NCBI GenBank assembly: GCA_937900045.1
Contig: CALCEB010000274.1
Coordinates: forward strand, 1-54,179
From: an uncultured Acidobacteriota bacterium
GTDB taxonomy: Bacteria > Acidobacteriota > Terriglobia > UBA7540
DNA length: 54,179 nucleotides
Direction: 5' to 3'
A model generated the notes under the pieces. That model did not search any database. It saw nothing but the letters and a program-made list of their open reading frames with translations, and was not told the origin of the DNA. Of the stretch, positions 7,798 through 15,503 are shown one piece after another. Made by a program: the position numbers and the translations under genes. Position 1 is the first letter of the stretch; each line of letters opens with the position of its first letter.

Positions 7798-9333
7798 ATG
7801 AAACCCAGAATTCTTGTGCTTTCGCTCTGTGCGGCAATGGCGGTTCTGGTTGGCTTACGTGGGAGGCCTGTGGCCAACATGTTGGTCAGAATAATCGTTG
7901 ACTGGCCGCAGTGGGCTCGCACACCCCAACACACCGGCGCGACGCCGGCCGTCGGGCAAACCCCCGCTAGTCAGCTTGCCAGCGTCATCTTCGATCCGTT
8001 CACCAACAGGGAGATGGCGGAAACGGGCGGTGCCCTAACGGTGCACTACCAGACTCCCCTAATCGACGAAAATAAAGTTTTCATGGAATTCAAGACCGGA
8101 AGGTATATCTCATGCAGGCCGCCCGGCTCCGGCAAACCCTATCCGTGCGGTCCGAACGCCTGGGATAGCCAAATCTGGAACGAACGGGCCTTTGCATGGC
8201 GAGGTGGGAACCTGGCCAAACAGTGGAATTTCCAGAGCGACTGGAAGCCGGAGCCGAACGGTGGCGGGTACGCGGGTCTTATCGGCTGGGAGCCCGTCTT
8301 TCACGCTGCCCTTAACGACGGCTTTGTCTTTGTTCCGGGATTCGCCGGGTCGATCTACAAACTACGGGAGTCCGATGGAGCGGTTATTGCTCACTACACT
8401 CCTTTTGGCTCTGACCCAAGCACTTTTGTCTCGGGTCCGTTAACAGTGGATCGGACTGGGAACGTTTATTATAATGCGCTTGCGCTTGATCCCAAAAATC
8501 CGTGGATTTCTGACGTGCGAGGAGCTTGGCTTGTGAAAGTGACACCGCAAGGCGAAGTGACGAAAGTCAGCTATGCGGCCTTGGTACCGGGAGCGCCTTC
8601 CATTTGCGGCCTGAAGGCTCCATGCGGGTCGCAGCGGCCGGGTATAAACGTTGCCCCGGCTGTTTCTGTCGATGGGCAAACCATCTATACGGTGAGCCGT
8701 GCCCACTTCTTTTCCAACTATGCGTATTTGGTAGCGGTCAACGCGAATATGAAGCCCAAGTGGCAGACATCCTTGCGCGCCGTTGCCCCAAACGTTACTG
8801 GTTGGGTAGTAGATCAGTCTTCGTCCACTCCCGCTGTGGCCCCAGACGGTAGTGTCTTTTACGGGGCATTCGGCGGCGATAATAGTCGCGGTTACCTGTT
8901 GAAAATCAGCTCTTCCGGTCAGTACATCGCCAACTACAATTTCGGTTGGGACGAAACTCCTGCCATCTACGCGCATGACGGGACCTACTCAGTGATAATC
9001 AAGGATAACCACTACGCTAGGAATGGTCCATACTACATCACACAACTGAGTTCGGACCTCGTGATTGAATGGCAGTTTAAGAACACGACGATAGGCCCGC
9101 GCCACCCGAACGGCTATGAATGGTGCGTGAACGCTCCGGCGGTTGACTCGGACGGGACGATCTACGGCAACAGTGAAGATGGGCACGTATATGCAATCAA
9201 CCAAGGAGGGACGCTTAGAGGCAGCCTTTTCTTGCGACTGGCTGTGGGTGCGGCTTACACGCCCATCGCGGTTAGCGGGGACGGCAAGATTTATACCGAA
9301 AATGACGGAGGCATGTTCGTAGTGGGTGAATAA
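7798..9333 (+). CDS. Secreted PQQ-like (BamB/WD-type) beta-propeller protein
   Basis: About 511 residues from the ATG at 7798; the frame reaches back to 7759 but the signal peptide fits the downstream Met (MKPRILVLSL start). Blade-like repeats contain the Ala-Trp and Asp-Gly-x-hydrophobic-Tyr patterns of PQQ-like propellers (WPQWARTPQHTG, SAPAVDSDGTIYGNS-like, DGHVYAINQGG, GDGKIYTEND). These fold into seven- or eight-bladed discs; without the catalytic residues of a true quinoprotein it is more likely structural or binding. It is the last gene of the secreted cassette, 19 bases after the previous stop, and is followed at once by a terminator hairpin. Confidence 0.75.
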   Translation: MKPRILVLSLCAAMAVLVGLRGRPVANMLVRIIVDWPQWARTPQHTGATPAVGQTPASQLASVIFDPFTNREMAETGGALTVHYQTPLIDENKVFMEFKTGRYISCRPPGSGKPYPCGPNAWDSQIWNERAFAWRGGNLAKQWNFQSDWKPEPNGGGYAGLIGWEPVFHAALNDGFVFVPGFAGSIYKLRESDGAVIAHYTPFGSDPSTFVSGPLTVDRTGNVYYNALALDPKNPWISDVRGAWLVKVTPQGEVTKVSYAALVPGAPSICGLKAPCGSQRPGINVAPAVSVDGQTIYTVSRAHFFSNYAYLVAVNANMKPKWQTSLRAVAPNVTGWVVDQSSSTPAVAPDGSVFYGAFGGDNSRGYLLKISSSGQYIANYNFGWDETPAIYAHDGTYSVIIKDNHYARNGPYYITQLSSDLVIEWQFKNTTIGPRHPNGYEWCVNAPAVDSDGTIYGNSEDGHVYAINQGGTLRGSLFLRLAVGAAYTPIAVSGDGKIYTENDGGMFVVGE

Positions 9334-9370
9334 GCCACGACGAGCGGTTTTTCTCGTCGTGGGCTTTCCT
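9333..9370 (+). terminator. Hairpin terminator of the secreted cassette
   Basis: A 12-bp stem with one bulge (AGCCACGACGAG pairing with CTCGTCGTGGGCT) encloses an 8-base loop containing TTTTT and begins inside the stop codon region of the PQQ-like gene. The tail after the stem is TTCCTT, only partly U-rich. Position and stem strength support a factor-independent terminator. Confidence 0.6.
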
Positions 9371-9606
9371 TGAGGTGCAGGGCCGGCCGCTGTGACCAGT
9401 GGAAGCTCCTGGTGAACATTCGCCGTTTTCAAAGGGGCGCGGTCGCTACGTCTTCCTCGCCGGAAGAGTAACCTGCGGAAAATGATATCACTATTTGGAA
9501 GGCCCACGACGAGGTAAGGCGCTCGTCGTAGCTACCCGCCCTGGTCCTAGCGGCTTGCGGCGTGGAACCTTGAATACGCGTTGTGACCACGAAGGGCAAC
9601 AGTCTT

Positions 9607-9927
9607 TCAACGAATCTGCCGCAGCCATTCGACGAGCTGACCCACGATTTCCGGTGAAAGGGAAACCGGCTCGAACAGTTCTTCAAACCGGACGTCCGGG
9701 AAGCCGAGGAGCGTGAGGCGGGCGGGTAGAAGATCGCGGATAATTTTGGGATCGCTAAATGGAATGGAAAGAAGAGCGCGGAAGAGGGCTTGATGGATTG
9801 GCTCGCGCCAAGGGTAGTCCGCCAGACTTGCCCGGACTTGGGTAAAGGCCGGACCCCGCAACAAACCTTGGCATAGAGCCTTGAGAACGGAACGCTCGGT
9901 GTTGATGATTTCTTCTTGTGGCGTCAA
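9607..9927 (-). CDS. Small protein resembling the DnaB N-terminal (primase-binding) helical domain
   Basis: 106 residues. The start is a TTG preceded by AGGA. The opening (EEIINTERSVLKALC) and the later HQALFRALLSIP recall the helical N-terminal domain of replicative helicase DnaB and the matching C-terminal domain of DnaG, where EQAVLGALL- and HRxIFxAxxxL-like stretches recur. There is no helicase domain, so it is either a free-standing domain of this kind or an unrelated helical protein. It lies downstream of the M1 peptidase/membrane protein pair on the same strand, separated from it by an inverted repeat. The resemblance is from memory and weak. Confidence 0.5.
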   Translation of the reverse strand: MTPQEEIINTERSVLKALCQGLLRGPAFTQVRASLADYPWREPIHQALFRALLSIPFSDPKIIRDLLPARLTLLGFPDVRFEELFEPVSLSPEIVGQLVEWLRQIR

Positions 9928-9939
9928 TCGGATTCCTGT

Positions 9940-10048
9940 AAGAAGCGGTCAGCTTTCAGCAGTCAGCCTTCAGCGATCAGCCATCAGCGGACAGCATTCA
10001 GCCGGATTGTTCTGTTTCTTGCTGACGGCTGAACGCTGATAGCTTCTT
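9940..10048. repeat. TCAGC-stutter inverted repeat
   Basis: Two 28-base arms (9940-9967 and 10021-10048) are inverted copies with four mismatches, both starting AAGAAGC when read inward and containing TCAGC every seven bases. The spacer carries four more TCAGC or CAGC units. The right arm reaches into the stop codon of the membrane protein gene. It could fold into a long hairpin in the transcript. Confidence 0.7.
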
Positions 10049-10940
10049 AAGGATAAAGCGACCATTCGCTGGCCCAGGTGGCGACGCGAAACCAGTAACG
10101 GCCGAAGATCACAGCCTGTTGCAGAATGAAGAGCGCAAGGATCATCAATGCGTCATGGTGTCCGTGGCCGGAGATGGCGCCGCCAACGTGCCCGGCGTGC
10201 CCCCAGCGAATCAGCAAAACATAGATGCCGAGCAGCAACAGTCCACCGAGCGATGGAATCACATAAACCACGAGCGCCTTGCCCAAGCGGCTGAAGCAAA
10301 AGCCGAACGCTTCCCAAAGGGCTTCGAGGGCGCTCGACCTTTCATCTTTCACTAGCTTGATGCGTGAAAAATCCATCACTAGGTTCAGCAGGCCCAGCGC
10401 GATGAGCAGCAAAATGCCTGCGCCCACCTGCACCCAGACCACGGATGGCTCATTCTGCCAGCTAGCGGTCCAATGCAGCACCGCTTCACTCAGGTCTTCC
10501 CTCAACAGCCGGAACATAATCCAGTAACCGATGAGGCCGAGAAGCATCAACCGGACCAAGCGCCAGGCATAACAGCCCGTGTCTCTCCAAAAGCTTCCGG
10601 GGAAACCGGTAAGAACCCTGGGCCGGAAGCTGCTGAGGACGCCCCCTGCTAGAATACTGTTTACCAGGATTGTGATCAGCCCGAAAGCTTCCGCAAAGTT
10701 CGCATCGCGATTCAGCGCGCCCTTTTGATTCATCGCGAAGTCAGTGAGCCAGTCCGTGGAAAAGCCGGAGGTGAGCGCCTGCGCCGCCTGGCGGTGAACG
10801 GTGAAGGCTTGAATGCCATCGTAAATGGGCCACGCCGCCACTGCAGCGAGCACCAGGTTGGAGAGGAAGAGCAGCCAGACGGCGCGCCGCGCTTGCGGCA
10901 TCAACCCGAATCCTTGTTTGAGAGCGGTTCCAGAATTCAT
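10047..10940 (-). CDS. Hypothetical multi-pass membrane protein
   Basis: 297 residues, with about five or six hydrophobic helices (around residues 20-42, 85-105, 130-145, 172-192, 222-245 and 262-280) and a short His/Gly-rich loop (HAGHVGGAISGHGHH) before the last one. No family was recognised. The ATG follows GGGAG by 8 bases. It lies 27 bases downstream of the M1 aminopeptidase, so the two are most likely one transcript; the pair suggests a membrane partner for the secreted peptidase, but this is inference. Confidence 0.7.
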   Translation of the reverse strand: MNSGTALKQGFGLMPQARRAVWLLFLSNLVLAAVAAWPIYDGIQAFTVHRQAAQALTSGFSTDWLTDFAMNQKGALNRDANFAEAFGLITILVNSILAGGVLSSFRPRVLTGFPGSFWRDTGCYAWRLVRLMLLGLIGYWIMFRLLREDLSEAVLHWTASWQNEPSVVWVQVGAGILLLIALGLLNLVMDFSRIKLVKDERSSALEALWEAFGFCFSRLGKALVVYVIPSLGGLLLLGIYVLLIRWGHAGHVGGAISGHGHHDALMILALFILQQAVIFGRYWFRVATWASEWSLYP

Positions 10941-10967
10941 TGTGAGCTCCCTGGCTTCAAAGAAGCC

Positions 10968-13154
10968 TCAACTGAAAAATCCAGCGGCAAAGAACAGATT
11001 CTCCAACCAGAAGATCCAGCGGACATACCACTTCTCCGCGCCGTGATTGTTTTCGCGGACCACATAGCTATTGTTGGTGAAATTCGCATCCAGGGCGAGC
11101 TTGTGCTGCGGGTCCACCACGGCGGATTCAATCCGCGTGGGCTTTTCGTAGACGTACTTGACCCAGCGATATTGCCCGTCCCAGTGCTTGGTCACCGTTT
11201 CGCCGTTGTCGAACCGGACCTCAACATCCACCGGCGCAATGGCTTCGCCCCGCCGTTCCACAATGACGGTGGAACGGTACATCTTGTGGGAGCTCTTCTC
11301 AAAGGCCGCCCGTGCTTTCTGTTCTGAATATGTGGTCTTGCGCGGACCCTCGCCATAGATTCCCACTTTGCCGAGAATGGGATGCGAGGATGCGCTGGCG
11401 ACTTCGTAATCCGCTACGTTCGAATTATAAAAGAACTGCTGGAAGAACCAATTCATATTCTGGCCGGAAACCTGGTTCACCACATCGATGAAGTCTTGAG
11501 TACAGGGATGGCGGTAGCGCCAATTCGTTTGATAAGTCCGCATAACGCGGGCCATGACGTCCGGACCCAGATAGCTCTCCAGGGTGCGAAGGGTCAGGCC
11601 GGTGCGAGTATAGGAATTCACCACGTAGCTCGCGCCATCCAGATATTGCCAGCCGTTACGGACCAGATCGTCATCCTTGGCGTGCTCCAGATAGAAACCA
11701 CGGCCCGCGGTGCGTTCAGGAACTTTCAGGCAGTTGAAATAGGCGCCCACGGGCAGATGGCCTACCCCAGCGAATGGAAACTCCGGTAGGCTCACGCGGA
11801 ACCACGGCGTCATCGCCACCGGGATGCCCCAAAAACGCTGATAACGGCAGCCGCCTCCGTAGGCGGTCTCCAGCACTTTGCCCGTGGAGTAAGTGTTGAA
11901 GCCCTCGTCGAGCCAGGCTTCCTCGAACTCGTTGTTGCCCACCAGCCCATACCAGAACTGGTGGCCGAATTCGTGGACGGTCACGCCTTCCGGGCTCAAC
12001 TGATGCTTGCCGGGCCAGAAATAGGCGCCCGCGGTGATGAAGGTGGGATATTCCATGCCACCCGTGTGCGAGTTGCGCGGCGGATCCACCACCGTCAGCG
12101 TGTCATAGGGATAAGCGCCATACCACAGGCCAAAATACTTCAGGCCGTTGAAAATCGCGCGGAAATAGCGGTTCTCAATGCCCTGATGATCCGGTTGAAG
12201 CATCAGGTTAACGGTGACGTCCCGGAGATTTTCCTGGTCGGAAGGCAGGTTGAAGATCCTTGCCCAATGCACCACCTCTTCCGGTTTCACTTCGTGCTCC
12301 CATCGGAACGTGCGGGTGATCTTCAAAAAGAGCGGGCTCGCGGTCCACGCGAAATCGTGAACGTCCTGCTGATAAAAATTGTAGGTGGCCGTTCCATTGG
12401 AGGTACTGAGCTTTTGCCGTAAGTAACCGGTGGCGCCCACCACGAATTTCGAGGGGACGGTCAAGTCCACGTCATAGACGCCGTAATCCGCGTAGAACTC
12501 GGTGTTGGCATGGAATTGATGGCAGTTCCAGCCGCCCTGCTTGCGCCCGCGCTCGCCCGCCGCTTCGTAAACGCCGATTTTCGGGAACCACTGCGCCACC
12601 AGGAAGTACTGGCCTTCGTAACCTGTGCGGGCCAGGGCTCGAGGCAGCTTGGAAGTGAAGTCCACGGCCAACTGGATGGTGCCGTGTGGTGGAATGGGCT
12701 TGGGCAGCACAATGCGCATCACGGTGCGGTCGGCGGCATTGGCGTCATCGGGATGGACGAAGGTTTGCAAGCCGGTGAGGTCCGGCCCACCTACCTCCTG
12801 AATCCGGTCCACATCCACCCAACCCCACTTGCTTTCGCCCGTTTTCGTCTTCCAATAATTCGTCACGAAGCGCCGCCGGCTGATGTTGCCCTCGCGCATG
12901 AAGGTGCTGTCCATGTTTTTGAAGGCGTTCAGGTAGAGGTGAAAATAGAGGTCGGGAATGGCATCGGCGGTGTGATTCCACCAAGTCAGGATGTAGTGTC
13001 CGTGGATCGTCTTCGGAACCGGATCGAGCCGCGCCGACATTTTGTACTGCACGATGGGATGCTGGATGTGGGATTGATAAGTCTGCGCTCGCAGCGTTGA
13101 AAAGGCAAGGATGGGAACCCAGAGAATGGCCAGGCGCTGAAGCAGGACTCGCAT
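10968..13154 (-). CDS. M1 family metallopeptidase (secreted aminopeptidase)
   Basis: About 728 residues from the ATG at 13154 (another ATG lies directly before it; GAGGAGG is just upstream). A signal peptide ends near LRAQ. The zinc site is intact: HEFGH at about residues 394-398 and the third ligand Glu 18 residues on in AWLDEG. A TGGMEYPT motif stands in for the GAMEN substrate-binding motif. The protein removes N-terminal residues from peptides, here in the periplasm or outside. The frame continues to 13271 but the extra residues have no signal-peptide sense. It is the first gene of a two-gene operon with a membrane protein. Confidence 0.92.
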   Translation of the reverse strand: MRVLLQRLAILWVPILAFSTLRAQTYQSHIQHPIVQYKMSARLDPVPKTIHGHYILTWWNHTADAIPDLYFHLYLNAFKNMDSTFMREGNISRRRFVTNYWKTKTGESKWGWVDVDRIQEVGGPDLTGLQTFVHPDDANAADRTVMRIVLPKPIPPHGTIQLAVDFTSKLPRALARTGYEGQYFLVAQWFPKIGVYEAAGERGRKQGGWNCHQFHANTEFYADYGVYDVDLTVPSKFVVGATGYLRQKLSTSNGTATYNFYQQDVHDFAWTASPLFLKITRTFRWEHEVKPEEVVHWARIFNLPSDQENLRDVTVNLMLQPDHQGIENRYFRAIFNGLKYFGLWYGAYPYDTLTVVDPPRNSHTGGMEYPTFITAGAYFWPGKHQLSPEGVTVHEFGHQFWYGLVGNNEFEEAWLDEGFNTYSTGKVLETAYGGGCRYQRFWGIPVAMTPWFRVSLPEFPFAGVGHLPVGAYFNCLKVPERTAGRGFYLEHAKDDDLVRNGWQYLDGASYVVNSYTRTGLTLRTLESYLGPDVMARVMRTYQTNWRYRHPCTQDFIDVVNQVSGQNMNWFFQQFFYNSNVADYEVASASSHPILGKVGIYGEGPRKTTYSEQKARAAFEKSSHKMYRSTVIVERRGEAIAPVDVEVRFDNGETVTKHWDGQYRWVKYVYEKPTRIESAVVDPQHKLALDANFTNNSYVVRENNHGAEKWYVRWIFWLENLFFAAGFFS

Positions 13155-13381
13155 CATCCCTCCTCGGAGCTTGTGGAAGCAATGGTTCGCGGGCTGGCTG
13201 CCAACCATGCCTACTCGGCGGATTGGGCCACGACGACGCGATCCCGGCGGCCCGGTTGGATAGAGACTCAAACCCAGTTAAATCTCGATATCCAAGCTTC
13301 CCGCTTCCCCCCGGTCCGGATTCAGAAATCGGGCGCCATTGTACCAGAAGGCGAAACTTGAAGCAGGGGTTTTTTGCAGGT

Positions 13382-13490
13382 AGGTAGTGGAGTAGCTTGT
13401 TTGCTGTAGCGGCGCTCTATGAGCGCCGAACTTGGATCCTCCGCGGTTTCCGGCGCTCATAGAGCGCCGCTACAGCAAATTGCGCCACTA
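13382..13490. repeat. Long palindromic element with perfect 29-bp inverted arms
   Basis: Arms at 13400-13428 and 13451-13479 are perfect reverse complements, separated by 22 bases; GGTAGTGG outside them extends the symmetry imperfectly. Each arm itself contains a smaller palindrome (GGCGCTC/GAGCGCC). The arm tip TTGTTTGCTGTAGCGGCG recurs at 35817-35834, and shorter GCTGTAGCG-type relatives are at 15.2 and 22.0 kb. It sits between the divergently read M1 peptidase gene and the next plus-strand gene. Confidence 0.85.
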
Positions 13491-13651
13491 CCCACGGGTT
13501 GCCGCAAGGAACCGGAAACGTATACACTGGTTCAAAGGATTCGGGAACGAGCACTGGATACCTTTCCGCATATCGGCCCAGCCCGGCAACCTCCCACGAT
13601 GGGACCGAGATCGAGTGGCTGGGACGCTGGGAAAACGAAAGGATGCTACGG

Positions 13652-14062
13652 ATGCCTCAATCTCACCATGGAACTCGAAGGAACATCGCTGCGTCGTTCA
13701 TCGTAGGCGCCGCCATCTTTGGCGCGCTGAAACTGACGCCACTGCTACGCCGGCCGCGTCCGGCATTTGCCGCTGAAGCCGCGCAGCAGGCGCATCATCC
13801 ATTTCCGACAAATCCTTCGTTCCCCGCGCCACCGGCCGCTCCATCCCAGCCTCTTCCTATGACGCCAAAGCAAAAAGAAAAGCTGATGAAGTTTAATTTT
13901 CAGAAGACGCAGCGTGATGCCAATCAGCTTCTTAAGCTTGCCAAATCCCTGAAGGAGAATCTGGATAAGTCGAACTCCAACATCCTATCGGTCAGCGTGG
14001 TTCACCAAGCGAACAAAATCGAAAAGCTGGCAAAAAAGATCAAGAACGAAGCGGTGAATTGA
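13652..14062 (+). CDS. Hypothetical secreted or membrane-anchored protein with helical C-terminus
   Basis: About 136 residues from the ATG at 13652, which has AAAGGA 8 bases upstream; an ATG at 13643 is the alternative. A hydrophobic segment (IAASFIVGAAIFGAL) is followed by a Pro-rich linker and a charged, probably coiled-coil helical tail (TPKQKEKLMKFNFQKTQRDANQLLKLAKS, read in parts, ending KIEKLAKKIKNEAVN). Proteins with this tail seem common in Acidobacteriota, but I know no function. It stands alone between the palindrome at 13.4 kb and the repeat cluster at 14.1-14.4 kb. Confidence 0.6.
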   Translation: MPQSHHGTRRNIAASFIVGAAIFGALKLTPLLRRPRPAFAAEAAQQAHHPFPTNPSFPAPPAAPSQPLPMTPKQKEKLMKFNFQKTQRDANQLLKLAKSLKENLDKSNSNILSVSVVHQANKIEKLAKKIKNEAVN

Positions 14063-14147
14063 CTAGCCCCACCATCTCGGCATAACGAGCATCCCGGCTA
14101 GTGATAGAATCTCCAACTCGACGAGTGCCAGTCACCGGCTGCGCCAC

Positions 14148-14231
14148 GTGCGGATACGGGAAATCCGCACGTCCGGTTTGGCGAGAGGAGAAGGAATCGC
14201 GCCTCCGCGTCGATTCTTCTCCTACTCTAAC
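14148..14231 (+). ncRNA. Group II intron-like 3' end (domains V-VI), remnant
   Basis: A hairpin (GTGCGGAT/ATCCGCAC, 14148-14170) is followed by GTCCGGTTTG, the usual 3' strand of domain V in many bacterial group II introns as I remember them. Directly after comes a 16-bp stem (14183-14199 with 14211-14227) containing a single unpaired A at 14224, flanked by CTCCT and CTC, as in domain VI. The sequence then reads CTAAC, giving an AC end at 14231, 7 bases past that A. The 5' strand of the domain V-like part fits poorly, and no maturase or upstream intron domains are present, so this would be a truncated relic. Confidence 0.4.
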
Positions 14232-14282
14232 GCCAGCCGCGGTGTCAACGGTTTCTCCTCTCGCTGCCACACGCCTTTTACT

Positions 14283-14353
14283 GTCACCTCCGCGAAGGCG
14301 GGGGTCCATGTCACCACAGGTAAAGCCTGGATTTCCGCTTGCGCGGGGATCAC
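14283..14353. repeat. REPIN-like inverted pair, copy 1
   Basis: GTCACCTCCGCGAAGGCGG (from 14283) faces an inverted, diverged copy ending at 14353 (TTCCGCTTGCGCGGGGATCAC, read in parts). It belongs to the same family as the better-preserved pair at 35640-35752. It lies just after the intron-like remnant. Confidence 0.6.
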
Positions 14354-14596
14354 ACGGGTGGCGCATACGCCGTTTTGTGATGGATGCGACCTCGCTGCCC
14401 ACATCATCAATTCGAATCGTTGCACGGGCGGCCGGCAATCTGAATGCGCCCTTGGATGCGGCGGTGCGCATCAAATAATCGTGGCGGTTCTCGACCCGTA
14501 GAGCTTTTCGACGATTCGCCCGGCGAAACTGCTATGATCGGGTCGAGACTGAAGCTCCCGATAGCCAGGGGCGCGTTAAGAAAAGAAAGGAGCAAC

Positions 14597-14701
14597 ATGA
14601 TGGGTCGTACGATGCGGTGGGTAGTAGGATTAGTACTGGCTTATATGGTCGTTCGAAGCATCCCCGACGTGGTCCGCTACGTGAAGATTTCCCGCATGTA
14701 A
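14597..14701 (+). CDS. 34-residue membrane peptide, DUF6893-like
   Basis: A short gene below the usual length cut-offs. AAGGAG precedes the ATG by 5 bases (a second ATG follows at once). The product has a single hydrophobic helix (VVGLVLAYMVV) and ends RSIPDVVRYVKISRM. That ending closely matches the RSLPDxxRYxRxRRM pattern of the small DUF6893 proteins as I recall them. The function is unknown; a single-pass inner membrane peptide is likely. It has no obvious operon partner. The call rests on the ribosome site plus the conserved C-terminal pattern. Confidence 0.6.
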   Translation: MMGRTMRWVVGLVLAYMVVRSIPDVVRYVKISRM

Positions 14702-15503
14702 GCGGGAAAAGCCATCTTTGCTCTCTACCAACTGATCTTTTCCCAGGAACAACCGAAGCGTCCAGCGGGTGGCGCCAACACGGAGTTGTCTGCCGCGCCT
14801 GCGCCATCTTCAGGTTTCCCAGCGGTAGCCGGGCCGCTGAATCTCGTTCAGAAGTCTGACCGGCCGCGCCGGGAGGCCATCAACTTTTGCAGAGCAGATC
14901 TTGCCGAAATTGCTCTGTTCTGATTGATACGGGTGGTAAGTTACGGAAATGCAGCAAACTACTCCAGCGAACGGTCTCGCGCTGCAATATTTTGAAACTT
15001 CCGACTGATAAAATGCGTCTGATAGATTTGGATACAAATTCCCAAGGCGCAGGAGCGGCTTGATTTACACTCAGGCCGTGCGAGGCACCGCTCCAAGGGC
15101 CCTGCTGGCCATTTGGCGGAGAGTGGCGTGGCGGGGAAGCTTGCTGTAACAGCGCTTGCCCTGACAGCGAGCGCCGGAAATCGTCGAAAGTTCAAGTTCG
15201 GCGGTCAGAGACCGCCGCTACAGCCGCGAAAACGTACCACTGCCGGGACTCGGGTTGGAATCGCGCGAAACAGGCCAAAATGTTAGGATAAAAGGGAAGC
15301 ACAGGGCCGCCCGACGAAATAATCGGCCACCGGGAAACGGATCTCTCTTTCACGACGATGCAGAGAGCGTTGCTTTCCGTTCTGACCTTGGGCAGAAGGG
15401 CAAACCGAGGGTTGATCCATACCGAAAATCCCTCCAAGAGAAACACTTTGGGGGCCAGGATCGTAACTTTAATCTAGAGGAGCACTGGGGAGGCAATTCG
15501 GAT
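14702..15503. other. Gene-free stretch with GCTGTA-type repeats
   Basis: About 800 bases between the small peptide and the RND adaptor. A repeat unit lies at 15141-15224: TTGCTGTAACAGCGC on the left and CGGCGGTC-AGA-GACCGCCG (15199-15217) followed by CTACAGC on the right, the same style as the element at 13.4 kb. No reliable promoter for the RND operon was recognised. Confidence 0.5.

Noticed and set aside
15255..15503. Upstream extension of the RND adaptor gene
   Set aside because: The added 83 residues have no signal-peptide sense, while the ATG at 15504 gives a proper lipoprotein signal and has a ribosome site.
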